Source: Natronorubrum daqingense (GTDB lineage: Archaea; Halobacteriota; Halobacteria; Halobacteriales; Natrialbaceae). Taken from it: a stretch of DNA of 64,000 nucleotides. The position numbers and the translations under genes are program-made. The notes under the pieces were generated by a model, which ran no database searches, was not told the DNA's origin, and saw only the letters and a program-made list of their open reading frames with translations. Location: NCBI RefSeq assembly GCF_001971705.1, contig NZ_CP019329.1, positions 1 to 64,000 of the forward strand. Reading direction: 5' to 3'. Below are positions 52,152 to 61,144 of this stretch, one piece after another (the stretch's first letter is position 1; every line of letters begins with the position of its first letter).

Positions 52152-52661
52152 TTACTCGACCGACGAGAACTCCGCTAATGAGGCGTCATCCGGGTGGTCG
52201 CCGCGGTCGTGGTCGTTCGTATCTGGGTCGGCGGCTTTGAACGCCCGCGACTCGGTGAGCGTAAAATGCGACCGGGCCGCCGTAACCAGATCCCACGCCT
52301 CACTCGGCATCGAGCGTCCATCCGCGCCTGGACGACGGGACGCCATTGTCTCGGTTCGCAGTTCCCGAAGATCGTCGATGCACTCCGATTCGTACCACTC
52401 GAGGGCGTCGAAAATCGGTTCGAGCGTCCAGTCACGGCCTGCAGGTCCACGAAGGAACAGCGCTGCCACAGCGTCGAGAAAATCGTCACTGACCGGCTCT
52501 CGAGTCCCGTTGCCGTCCTCGCGGTCCTGACCGAACCAAAACGGTCGGTCGCGCGTCCGGACAGCGACGGGGCGCTCTTGAGTCTCGGTCTGTCGGTACA
52601 GCGCCCAGGACTCGGTGTCTTCGTCGACGCGAAATGCGAACTCCGGGTATGAATCGCTCAT
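52152..52661 (-). CDS. hypothetical protein of plasmid-like block
   Basis: Acidic protein of 169 aa starting MSDSYPEFAFRVDEDTESWA. An N-terminal part with AVRTRDRPFWFGQDRED is followed by a helical region with LDAVAALFLRGP and WYESECIDDLRELRTET. Its ATG overlaps the stop of the upstream gene by 4 bp (52658-52661), so both are translated together. Open frames on other strands are shadows. Function is not recognised. Confidence 0.7.
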   Translation of the reverse strand: MSDSYPEFAFRVDEDTESWALYRQTETQERPVAVRTRDRPFWFGQDREDGNGTREPVSDDFLDAVAALFLRGPAGRDWTLEPIFDALEWYESECIDDLRELRTETMASRRPGADGRSMPSEAWDLVTAARSHFTLTESRAFKAADPDTNDHDRGDHPDDASLAEFSSVE

Positions 52662-53461
52662 GGCGTCTGCCCCGCTGGTGTTCGCTGGTCGGTCTCGATC
52701 TCGTCGACGTACGTAAAGCCCTGATTCGGCGGCTCCCGCGGTGGCTCGAGGTCCACCTCCCAGAGCGGCGTGAACCAGATTCGACCTGTTTCGACGCTTC
52801 GAATCTCTCCGGCGGCGACGATCCGGCCGTCGACCTCGAACCAAATCCGCTGCAGAACACGGGTTTGTTGGGGTGTCCCGTTGACGGTCCAGTAACACTG
52901 GTGGCCGTCGGGGACGTTCTCCTCGAGTTTGTGATCGATCTGTTCTTCGGTCGTGTGTACGAGTACGTCCTTATACTGCATGTCTGGGTCGGGAAGTTTG
53001 TCCATCGTCGCTGGGCCGTAGTCGAGTTGTTTCTCGTAGTCGTCGCCGTTGCGCGTTCCAATCTTCGTCACTGTGTAGCCGTCGTGCCGTTCGGCGGTTG
53101 GGAGTTCCAGCGCCCGGACGATCGTCACGCCCGCACCAACGCGATTGTCGACAACGCGCTCGCCGTCAAATTCGATCGTAGCGAGCGAGTCGCGGGTGTT
53201 GTTGGTCGTATCCTCGAGTACGGCGTACGCACGCGCGAAAAAACGAGCGTCTTGCACGGTTTTCGCGGCCACGCGGTAGTACGCACCGTGCATTCCAGCG
53301 GACGTTGACGCGACGAGATAGACGCTGTAGTCGTCGGGCGGCAGTTCGTCGTGGTACACGTCCGGAAACTCGAAGCAGTCCGGACAGACCCCGGTTCGCT
53401 CGAGGTAGTTCGGATTTGTTTCAAACACGTCGTCACAGCCACTGCAGGTAAGCTCGGTCAC
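52658..53461 (-). CDS. zinc-ribbon hypothetical protein
   Basis: Protein of 267 aa. From a GTG at 53461 the N-terminus encodes a zinc ribbon (TCSGCDDVFETN, then GVCPDCFEFP), the usual TELTCSGC opening of such proteins. The rest is strand-rich with a YLVASTSAGMHGAYYRVAAK segment and QIDHKLEENVPDGHQC. A longer start at 53533 adds 24 unconvincing residues. It is divergent from the toprim-like gene with 179 bp between starts, which includes an AT-rich TTAATAATAT. No function is recognised. Confidence 0.68.
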   Translation of the reverse strand: MTELTCSGCDDVFETNPNYLERTGVCPDCFEFPDVYHDELPPDDYSVYLVASTSAGMHGAYYRVAAKTVQDARFFARAYAVLEDTTNNTRDSLATIEFDGERVVDNRVGAGVTIVRALELPTAERHDGYTVTKIGTRNGDDYEKQLDYGPATMDKLPDPDMQYKDVLVHTTEEQIDHKLEENVPDGHQCYWTVNGTPQQTRVLQRIWFEVDGRIVAAGEIRSVETGRIWFTPLWEVDLEPPREPPNQGFTYVDEIETDQRTPAGQTP

Positions 53462-53640
53462 GACGGACCAGCCCACGTTGTGGCAACACGACTGTCTATA
53501 TCGGAGTGTCTGCTGCGTGCCATATGTGAACATTACGTTAATAATATCTAGCCGTTTTGGACGCCAACCCGATCGGGATTGAAACGCCGAAACGCTTGGC
53601 GTACGGTCGCCTTTTGGTCGTTTCGCGTCTCGACTCGAGT

Positions 53641-55209
53641 ATGACCGGGGACAGTGGACGGTCGGACACAGAGGACACCGAGGCGTCCCGTCCGTCCTTA
53701 CGCGAGCAGATCAAACAGCAGGCTCGAGAGTACGGCGTGGACGTCGACGACCTGTTGATCCAGAGTCGGCGGCGCGACCCGATGTTCAAGGGGACCAACG
53801 GCGACCACGCGAAAGCCGAGTGGTTTGCCGATCTCTGGGAACAGGCCGTCGCTGGGCGTGACCAGCAGAGCATCCACGTCCGCGGGGTCCACTACTATAT
53901 CGTCATGTCGACCGACGAAGGAACGACCCTGAACATCGATCAACTCCCCGTCGCGTACGACCCAGACGAACTCGAGCAACTCGAGGGGCCGGTTCGACCG
54001 CCGACGAACTGTTCGTGGGACGAATACGCGAACACGGACAAGTGCTATGACTATCTCGAGGAAGCGGCCACGCTCGCTCGGATTCTGGGCTATATCCCGT
54101 TGGATGGAATCCACGACAACAAGCACAGTCAACTCCTCGTCACGAAATACGGTGATCACCGAGCACAGGCTGACGTATCCGATTTATCGACGCCGACGGG
54201 CGTCTCACTGCCGTCATTGCCACGTGAGGGTGCGTGTGCGGAACTCGAGTTCGACGAGCCCGATGAGTTCGCGGACTATCTCGCCGACCAGGTGATTGAC
54301 GAGGCGATCGAGCAGATCGAATTTGACGCGACCTCGCAGGCACCGTTCCACGTCGAAATCTGGTGTGAGAAAGGCCTTCCCGATTACATTCACGCACTCG
54401 CTCGCGAGTTAGGCGTGAACGTCATCGTCGAGGGCGAGGGCGACCTGTCGCTCACGATTGCGAGTGAGTTCGTCCAGCGCGTCGAAGCAGCCGGAAAGCC
54501 GGCTGTCGTCCTTTATCTGTCTGATTTCGATGTGATTGGTGACGGCATGGCCAGTGCGATGGCGGGTAAGGTAGCTTGGTTGGATGAACGCGGTGATCTC
54601 ACCCAACGCGTCTGTATCGAACAGGTCGCTGTCACACAAGATCAGGTCGAGAGGTTCGGCCTTCCGCGAAAGCCGATCAGCGAGAGTGAGTACACTGGTA
54701 CGGGCGGGAAGGCCTACGACACGCTCGTCAGTGAGTGGGAAGAACGCAAAGGAGCGGGGGCATGTGAACTGAATACACTCGAGCAAATCCCCGCACTGTA
54801 CAAGCAGATCGTTCGTGACGCCGTCGAACCATACCGAGACCCTGGACTCGAGGACAAGAACGAACTCGCGCTTCGAGAGTGGCGTGCGGAGCTTCGGGCA
54901 GTGATCCGCGAGCACGTCGACGAAGCCGGGTTTCCCGAGCACGTTGACGACCTCGAAGCCTGGATTGGGGCGTGGAACTCCCGACTCGAGGAGATCGAAC
55001 CCGTGGTGACAGACCTGCGACAGCGTACTCGCGATGGATTCTATGCCGAGTGGCGCGACGCCGTCGAGACGACGCTCGAGCATACCGAGTGGCCGACCGT
55101 CACGGTCCCCGAGGGCGAGGGGATGTTTCCCGACGACCCACTGTTCGACAGTGATCGAGCGTACCCAGAGAACGTTGCTCGAGTGCAGCGACACAAAGAA
55201 GGCGAGTAA
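53641..55209 (+). CDS. toprim-like domain protein
   Basis: Protein of 522 aa. A central segment resembles a TOPRIM fold: Glu243 in WCEKGLPDYI, then VIVEGEGDLSLTIASEF, and Asp295/Asp297 in VVLYLSDFDVIGDG. Toprim domains bind divalent metal and cut or join DNA in topoisomerases, primases and OLD nucleases. Outside it the protein is acidic and helical, with no ATPase motif and no winged helix like that of topoisomerase VI A. It converges with the MCM-OB gene across the GGACA repeat cluster. A role in replication or maintenance of the block is an inference. The ATG at 53641 is preferred over 53557. Confidence 0.72.
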   Translation: MTGDSGRSDTEDTEASRPSLREQIKQQAREYGVDVDDLLIQSRRRDPMFKGTNGDHAKAEWFADLWEQAVAGRDQQSIHVRGVHYYIVMSTDEGTTLNIDQLPVAYDPDELEQLEGPVRPPTNCSWDEYANTDKCYDYLEEAATLARILGYIPLDGIHDNKHSQLLVTKYGDHRAQADVSDLSTPTGVSLPSLPREGACAELEFDEPDEFADYLADQVIDEAIEQIEFDATSQAPFHVEIWCEKGLPDYIHALARELGVNVIVEGEGDLSLTIASEFVQRVEAAGKPAVVLYLSDFDVIGDGMASAMAGKVAWLDERGDLTQRVCIEQVAVTQDQVERFGLPRKPISESEYTGTGGKAYDTLVSEWEERKGAGACELNTLEQIPALYKQIVRDAVEPYRDPGLEDKNELALREWRAELRAVIREHVDEAGFPEHVDDLEAWIGAWNSRLEEIEPVVTDLRQRTRDGFYAEWRDAVETTLEHTEWPTVTVPEGEGMFPDDPLFDSDRAYPENVARVQRHKEGE

Positions 55210-55230
55210 TCGGTCGGGCACGTCTGTATC

Positions 55231-55613
55231 CATATCCAGTATCTGGATACTGTATCTGACGCGCGTATCTGTGATCTCTATCTGGAATAGGTTTCTGTAC
55301 TCACCGTCTGTCGTGGCTCTTCGTGATGGTACTCCCCGATGGACATGTCCAGACACTCCACCGGACACCACGGCGTCGGTCTGACTGCTCGGACTATTAC
55401 CTAGCCGCGAGGACGATACGTTGTACCCGCGTACAGGAGCGCGTGTCCGCGGACAACTGGACAGCGAGGTTTGTGCAATCAGAATTGCCGGTGAATCGGC
55501 TGTTTTCGGCTGTCTCGAGAACCGAGGTGTTTGTCCACTCCGATTTCCGACGCGTTGGACAACACTCGAGACGGTGTCCAGTTAGGAGTGGACAAAACCG
55601 TCTTGTCCGGACA
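55231..55613. repeat. GGACA/TGTCC repeat cluster, candidate origin
   Basis: The pentamer GGACA occurs at 55341, 55363, 55451, 55459, 55557, 55590 and 55609. Its complement TGTCC occurs at 55346, 55444, 55532, 55575 and 55604. Pairs form GGACATGTCC, TGTCCGCGGACA and TTGTCCGGACAA. TTGTCCACTCC (55531) is also complementary to GGAGTGGACAA (55585). Upstream are CAGTATCTGGATACTG (55237-55252) and further TATCTG copies. Both flanking genes end here, so it is not a promoter region. Iteron-like origin, partition site or integration site are the options. Confidence 0.7.
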
Positions 55614-55616
55614 ACG

Positions 55617-56582
55617 TTAGGTCGTCATTAGGTTGTCCCCGCCGACCTTGCTGATTTCGTTTTCCTCGAGCATCGCCTCGAGTTGGGAGTCGGCTTCCTG
55701 TCGTCGAATCCCATCGGCTTCCAGGCGGTCGAGAACAGTCTCTCGATCGGCTCCGAACGACGACGGGTCATCGTTTTGCAGTTCCTCAACCTCTTCGTAG
55801 ATTCGCTCACCGAGTTCGTCCGGTGAGAGTTGATCGGCCAATACGCCTTCCTGGTGAGACTCGATATCCCACGTTTCGAGATAGGTCTCGAGGATCGATT
55901 GCTTTTGAATCCGACCGGTATCGTAGTAGCCGACGAGAGAGACGTGATCTCCCGGTCCGACGCGGTCGACGAGGTCTTGCGTAAGATAGACGATGAGTAT
56001 TGGCGGGTCGTCGTCGAGATTTGTCTCTGCTCGCTGCAAAACGATTTTCCGGTAGTCAATCAGGTCCGAGCGCTCGCGTTTGAACAGAAACGGCCCCGAC
56101 GATCTCTCACAGCCCATGCACTCTGCGGGTTCGAGCATTTTCCCGTAGGATTGTGGGACGTAGTTGACCGTCCCGCACTGATGGCAAGATAATGCAGCCT
56201 CTCGAGCGAATGGCTTTACGCCCTCCATCTCGACGATCTGGCCTTCGATCGTCACGAGGCCGCCGAGATGGGCAGTTCGTTGCTTCCCAACGCGGAAATG
56301 GTACTCTTCGGGGATGTTGTGCACGCGAACGATCGATTCGGGCATGTCGACGGTGTCCCACGCTGTGAGTGCACCGGTGATCTTCCCACGGGCGACTTGT
56401 GGACTCGAGAGGAGCGTGTCGGCGACTGTCGTGTCGTAGTCGTTGATCTCCTCCCAATCGAGTCTGACCGACCGCTTCGCGGGATAGTGGCTGTTCACCT
56501 CGCGAACGATTCCTTCGAATTCGTCGCGGACGAGCGTGTGATACGTCTCTTCGATGTTGTCTTCGGTGTAGGTTATCGGCAT
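55617..56582 (-). CDS. stand-alone MCM N-terminal (OB/zinc) protein
   Basis: Protein of 321 aa matching only the N-terminal part of archaeal MCM helicases. It has an A-domain-like helix set (1-95), an OB fold (GLVTIEGQIVEMEGVKP) with zinc ligands Cys133, Cys136, Cys155 and Cys158, and the GPGDHVSLVGYY strand pair. In place of the AAA+ motor there is a helical C-terminus resembling the end of a winged-helix (LDRLEADGIRRQEADSQLEAM). It could bind single-stranded DNA or interact with the host MCM. It starts 2 bp after the stop of the ATPase gene upstream. Confidence 0.85.
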   Translation of the reverse strand: MPITYTEDNIEETYHTLVRDEFEGIVREVNSHYPAKRSVRLDWEEINDYDTTVADTLLSSPQVARGKITGALTAWDTVDMPESIVRVHNIPEEYHFRVGKQRTAHLGGLVTIEGQIVEMEGVKPFAREAALSCHQCGTVNYVPQSYGKMLEPAECMGCERSSGPFLFKRERSDLIDYRKIVLQRAETNLDDDPPILIVYLTQDLVDRVGPGDHVSLVGYYDTGRIQKQSILETYLETWDIESHQEGVLADQLSPDELGERIYEEVEELQNDDPSSFGADRETVLDRLEADGIRRQEADSQLEAMLEENEISKVGGDNLMTT

Positions 56583-56584
56583 GA

Positions 56585-58252
56585 TTACTCCCGTTCGGTC
56601 GTCGGTATGAGCGACAGATCCGTTTGAACACCGTCTGGCCGCCGATTCTCGAGAGCGGCATCAACGTGCTCGCAATTCACATCCATCGATTCGATTTCAG
56701 CCGGGAAATCCTGTGAACACAGATACCAGTCCCCGACTTCGGGCGCACCGTCGTCGTGAACAGTCGCGTCCGGTAGCGATACCCACCAGTCCGCCTCGAG
56801 TGCATCCGTCGGATCACGTCGCACACGAGCGCCCCATGCCCGCCCGTATCGGTCGCGCCAGTGTTTATCGGCAGATCCAACACCGCAGGGTGCGGGACGG
56901 AACTCTATCGGCCACTGCAGGCACCCATCTGCGATCAGCATCCCGACCCCCGTTTCGAACGTTTCCAGCGCCTCTTTTTGTGCACTCGATAGCTGGTGGG
57001 TTCTGTCAAGTGCATCGATCGTTTCACGGCTGGCTTGTACGACGAATTGTGTCGGCATATTCGACCGAACCGGGTGATGTACTCTGGACAGTGAATTAGC
57101 ACTCCCAAGTAGCAAAATCCGGCGCGAACCGCCCTGTACCGCAATCTGTTGTACTGCTTTTCTGAGGCTCTTAACTCGGTCGGGGTACTGAGTGTGTTGT
57201 AGCTGTGCTGGTGCAAGCTCCTCGAGTCCACGTGCCTCGAGACACACCCTCGGGAGGCGAGGGTTTTCGTCGCGTGCCCTGTAGATGAGGCGCAGCCACA
57301 GATCCATGAGCGTGTATTTCAGCCCCGCTTGGTCTTCGCGGAGGAAACTACAGCAAAGGGCTGCCCCCTGCTCTCGATTCTCGATGACCGTTTCCATATC
57401 GATGTTCGTCGACGCTGTTGGCGACGCGAGTACGTCGTCCGAAGCGAGTTGGGCGATTCGATCGGCGGCTATCTCAAGCGCGGATTCAGCATCTATCTCG
57501 TGGGAAACAGCGTATGTGGCTGTCGAATCGTTGTGCTCCCGATCTTCCTCTATTTCACTCTGTTCGATGGTCAGTTCCATCTCCGTAGCAGACTCCTGTA
57601 GCCGGGAGACCAGATCCGAGATGGGGCCACCATTCGACAGCGTTTCATCGAGTGCTTTCTTGACTCGATTTTCAACCAGGCTATTCGTCCCTGTGACACC
57701 TGCAATGCGGAGGATTAGTTGGGGCGTGAGTGTATCAACCCCGATCGTGAATTGGGTGAAATTCGATGGGAGATGATCAGGGAGATCGTTGGTTGCTGGA
57801 ACAAACACCTTTGTCGGCATTCCTTCTGGTGTCTGTTCGAATTTCTCAAGCGATTCTTTGACTGACGGATCATCGCTTGGTGTGGCCAGCAGTGGCGTCT
57901 CCATTCGACCATCGTCGTGAACCGAGACGTAGCTATACCCGTGCTCGTCTTTCAGGTTCTTGCCGACCGACGCCAGGAACGAATCTTTTCCGCGCTGGGG
58001 AAGCCCTGTTGCGAGGATGTGGCTGCAGTGTTCGTGTGGAATTGTGATCCCAACATCGTCGCCGACAACGTAGTCGTTCGAGACTGGTTTACGACCGATG
58101 GGTGTCGGCGATTCTGGTGCTGTGGACTTATACGCCGTTTCTATTGAACCCATATGAACGGGTTCGAACCTCATCATATCTACTACGGAATTGAGGTGAT
58201 CGTTATTCTCGGCTTGTACGTCTGCCTCGGAGTTGCTACTGTTTGATTTCAT
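56585..58252 (-). CDS. ATPase paralogue 1 with RGKDS P-loop
   Basis: Protein of 555 aa related along its length to the 822-aa protein encoded upstream. The P-loop-like motif is GLPQRGKDS (83-91), where the usual Thr/Ser after Lys is Asp followed by Ser. A second motif, LPRVCLEARGLEELAP, may hold the Walker B acid. GGSRRILLLGSANS resembles a sensor strand of HerA/VirD4/FtsK-like pumps. A shared C-terminal block GVGSADKHWRDRYGRAWGARV is unique to this pair. A role in DNA packaging or transfer is inferred from fold type and the membrane protein neighbours. Confidence 0.72.
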   Translation of the reverse strand: MKSNSSNSEADVQAENNDHLNSVVDMMRFEPVHMGSIETAYKSTAPESPTPIGRKPVSNDYVVGDDVGITIPHEHCSHILATGLPQRGKDSFLASVGKNLKDEHGYSYVSVHDDGRMETPLLATPSDDPSVKESLEKFEQTPEGMPTKVFVPATNDLPDHLPSNFTQFTIGVDTLTPQLILRIAGVTGTNSLVENRVKKALDETLSNGGPISDLVSRLQESATEMELTIEQSEIEEDREHNDSTATYAVSHEIDAESALEIAADRIAQLASDDVLASPTASTNIDMETVIENREQGAALCCSFLREDQAGLKYTLMDLWLRLIYRARDENPRLPRVCLEARGLEELAPAQLQHTQYPDRVKSLRKAVQQIAVQGGSRRILLLGSANSLSRVHHPVRSNMPTQFVVQASRETIDALDRTHQLSSAQKEALETFETGVGMLIADGCLQWPIEFRPAPCGVGSADKHWRDRYGRAWGARVRRDPTDALEADWWVSLPDATVHDDGAPEVGDWYLCSQDFPAEIESMDVNCEHVDAALENRRPDGVQTDLSLIPTTERE

Positions 58253-58352
58253 TTGATTGGGTTAGGTTGTGGTGTGATTGTAAGACGATTTTACTGACGG
58301 ATCTGGTTCTGGCGGTGGCTTCCCGCTTCTAAGCAATCTGCTGGACATTTGC

Positions 58353-60821
58353 CTACAATTTCTCGAGTTCGTCCTCGATATCGTCCCAGTCGAGTGACGC
58401 CGCTTGCTTGCCGATCGGCGTCGGGATGTACCGTTTCCCTTTCTTCGACCAGCACTCGCCAAGACCGTCGTCTGCCGACCAGTAGTTCCGCAGCGTCGAC
58501 CCACTGTAGGAGAGATGGTCGGCTACGTCGCTGATCGTCGTCAAGTCATCGTGTTCGGTAAGCACTTCGAGCGCTTCGAGCAGTTTCTCGCGCTTTTGGT
58601 CTTTGGCCTCGAGCCACGAGTGCAGCGGTTCGGGAACGTTGTAATCTTCCGCAATATCGCCGATATTCGACTCCACATCGTCGACAGACAGCGAGACACT
58701 GCGTTGCTTGTTCTGGTGGCCACTGGGCTGCAAGAGTAGGTCGTTCGGTATCTCGTGTTCTCGACGCTCCTCGAGTGCCGCGTCAACCCACTCGCGGCGC
58801 TCGTCGGCCGGCGTCTCCATGAATCGGCCCGGAACCGGCGCACCGTCGCCGATCGATACGTCGACGTCTTCTAGATCCTCGGGTAAGAGGAACCACTGGC
58901 CGATCTCCGGCGTGCCGTCAGTGTCGAAGTCGTGCACGCGACAGTCGACGACGTTGACCCACCACTCGAGGTCTTCGTCGCCACGCCACGAATCGGTATC
59001 GTGCTCGCGAACGCGTGCACCCCACGCGACTCCGTAGCGGTCACGCCAGTGACGGTCACCGAGACCGAGTCCACAGGGTGCGCCACGGAGTTCGACGGGG
59101 TAGTCGGGTTTCCCCTCGGAGATGATCATCCCCCAGCCGATATCGAACTCGGAGAGCTGTCGTTGCTGTTCCCACGAGAAATGGTGGGTCTTGTCCAGTG
59201 TGTCGATTTCGTCCTCGCCGAGTTGGAGCAAGAACTTGATGGCGATGTTCGATCTGACCGGCTTGTACACGTCGTTCCATTTCTGCGTACTGCCGAGTAA
59301 GAGAATCCGCCTCGAGCCACCCTGCGTCGTCAAGAAAAAGATGGTCTGACGCAGCGTTTTGATATCCGATTTGTACCGTACGTCGGCCATTTTTGACGGT
59401 GCGATGTTCTTCAATTCACGGATCTCTATACAAACGCGAGGTAACCGGGGATTCTCGTCTCGCGCCTTGTAGATCAATCGCAGCCACAAGTCCATGATGA
59501 CGTACTTCAACGGCTCGAGTCCGGAGCCCAGAAAGTTACAGCAGAGCACCGCCGCCCGGTCCTGATCGGCGATGATCTCGTTCATATCGATGTTCGTCGC
59601 CGCCGATGGCGACGTGATCAGGCCTTCTGCGGCGAGTTGGGCGACGCGCTGGGCTGCCTTTTCGAGAGCGCTTTCGGCGTCCATTTGGTAATGAGCCGTG
59701 TAGGTGGTCGTCGCCGATTCACCAGCCCGTTTTTCCTCGATTTCGGTCCACTCGATCGTCGCTTCCATCTCACGGGCATAAACCTGTAGCCGCGATACTA
59801 ACTCAGAGACCGATCCGCTGTTCACAAGCGTTTCGTCGAGCGCCTTCTTGATTCGGGCTTCGACGGTCTCGTCGGACTTAGTGACGCCGGCCAGTCGCAG
59901 GATAAGATGGGGCGTGAGGGTGTCGATGCCGATCGTGAACAACTCGAAATTCGAGGGGAGCAGGTCTGGAACCTCGCCCATCGACGGAACGAACACGTCC
60001 GCCGGCATTGCATCGGGGCCTTGGCCCATCCGCTCGAGATTATCCTGAATCACTTTCTCGTCGTTCGGAATGCCGATCATCGGCGTTTCCATCCGACCGT
60101 CGTCCATGATCGAAATGTAGGAGTAGCCGTGCTCACTCTGCAAATTCTTCCCGAGGGAGACAAGCGTCGAGTCCTTCCCGCGGCGGGGAAGGGCGATAGC
60201 CCCGATATGGTCACACGACTGGTGTGGAATTTCGACAACGCGATCCTCGAGATCGACAGCCGAGTCCTTCGCGATACGGAGCCGGCCTACAGGCGTTGGT
60301 TCCTCAACAGTGGTCCGAGCACCGGGTTCGTCGATCGGGGCGAAGCGGACTGGTGCATACCGACTCGTGTCGACGATCGAATTGAGGTAGCCCAGTTGCT
60401 TCGAAATCTTCGTTAGCGTCTCGAGTTCTTTCTCTGCGCTCGGGGGTGACCCGCCGCGTGATCGGATACGGTCATGACTATGGAATCTCGATTTGGCCTG
60501 GTTCTCGAGATCGTCGTAGTCGGGGTTCAACACCTCTGGAAGACTCGAGTCCCGTTTGATGAGCCAGTGTAGTGCCAACAGTAGATCATCGGCGTGATAG
60601 TCGCCTTCGCCAGCGAGTGCTCGACGCGCTTCGGTGAGCAGATTCCGGATGAGCGCTTCGTGTTGGGCTTGCGACCGGCGCTTGCTTTTCTCGAGGCCTT
60701 TCTTCTGGAGGTTGCCGAGTGCGGTCTCGATATTCGTCGAGTCACTGGCCTGGATCGCGTCGTAGCGAGCGAGTTCGGTCTGTGTTTTCTTATCGTCGTC
60801 AGTTGACATCGTCTTGGTCAC
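58353..60821 (-). CDS. ATPase paralogue 2 with RGKDS P-loop and winged helix
   Basis: Protein of 822 aa. Residues 1-150 are a helical extension absent from paralogue 1. The P-loop-like motif is ALPRRGKDS (210-218). A Walker B-like segment PRVCIEIRELKNIAP lies near 461-475, and GGSRRILLLGSTQKW near 501. The C-terminal 80 residues form a winged helix (LLEALEVLTEHDDLTT, then ADHLSYSGSTLRNYW). The fold family appears to be HerA/VirD4-like, but the P-loop is non-standard. An ATG at 60809 is the alternative start. It overlaps the small membrane protein gene upstream and is followed by paralogue 1. Confidence 0.75.
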   Translation of the reverse strand: MTKTMSTDDDKKTQTELARYDAIQASDSTNIETALGNLQKKGLEKSKRRSQAQHEALIRNLLTEARRALAGEGDYHADDLLLALHWLIKRDSSLPEVLNPDYDDLENQAKSRFHSHDRIRSRGGSPPSAEKELETLTKISKQLGYLNSIVDTSRYAPVRFAPIDEPGARTTVEEPTPVGRLRIAKDSAVDLEDRVVEIPHQSCDHIGAIALPRRGKDSTLVSLGKNLQSEHGYSYISIMDDGRMETPMIGIPNDEKVIQDNLERMGQGPDAMPADVFVPSMGEVPDLLPSNFELFTIGIDTLTPHLILRLAGVTKSDETVEARIKKALDETLVNSGSVSELVSRLQVYAREMEATIEWTEIEEKRAGESATTTYTAHYQMDAESALEKAAQRVAQLAAEGLITSPSAATNIDMNEIIADQDRAAVLCCNFLGSGLEPLKYVIMDLWLRLIYKARDENPRLPRVCIEIRELKNIAPSKMADVRYKSDIKTLRQTIFFLTTQGGSRRILLLGSTQKWNDVYKPVRSNIAIKFLLQLGEDEIDTLDKTHHFSWEQQRQLSEFDIGWGMIISEGKPDYPVELRGAPCGLGLGDRHWRDRYGVAWGARVREHDTDSWRGDEDLEWWVNVVDCRVHDFDTDGTPEIGQWFLLPEDLEDVDVSIGDGAPVPGRFMETPADERREWVDAALEERREHEIPNDLLLQPSGHQNKQRSVSLSVDDVESNIGDIAEDYNVPEPLHSWLEAKDQKREKLLEALEVLTEHDDLTTISDVADHLSYSGSTLRNYWSADDGLGECWSKKGKRYIPTPIGKQAASLDWDDIEDELEKL

Positions 60822-61143
60822 CTCTCAAATCAGGGTGAACGCCTTCGGCGAGCAGTTCGGTGCGGTGCTTAGACGGCGTGGCCCAGAGTGTGAACAACCC
60901 GAGAGCGACGGTCTGTGCCGCTGCCGTCGTAAGTTGATACCGGAGCGGGGGAAACCGAAGCGGAGTGATCGTAGGTATCCAGAAATACCAGCCGAGATCC
61001 CCGTGTAGTCGCCAGCCACCGACGGCGTTACTCACAGCGGCAACGATCAGCAGGACTGACACAGCGCCGAACAGCCAATACGACACGTATGCGTCCGAGG
61101 ACTCACACGCGGTCTTGAACCGCTCGAGTCGGCTTCTGAACAT
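60799..61143 (-). CDS. small membrane protein of the ATPase operon
   Basis: Protein of 114 aa starting MFRSRLERFKTACESSDAYV. Two hydrophobic segments (about 22-42 and 75-95) surround a loop rich in Trp and Pro (GWRLHGDLGWYFWIPTITPL). It overlaps the ATPase 2 start by 11-23 bp and lies 1 bp after the 85-aa membrane gene, so it is in the same operon. It may anchor the ATPase at the membrane. Confidence 0.7.
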   Translation of the reverse strand: MFRSRLERFKTACESSDAYVSYWLFGAVSVLLIVAAVSNAVGGWRLHGDLGWYFWIPTITPLRFPPLRYQLTTAAAQTVALGLFTLWATPSKHRTELLAEGVHPDLRGDQDDVN

Positions 61144-61144
61144 G

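Noticed and set aside
52152-53061. Alternative open frames overlapping in several phases
   Set aside because: Acidic composition, coupled ATGA overlap and the zinc ribbon support the 169- and 267-aa genes; the Arg-rich alternatives look like shadows.
55231-55613. CRISPR-like array from repeated GGACA units
   Set aside because: The units are only 5 bp, occur in both orientations and at irregular spacing, so there is no repeat-spacer pattern.
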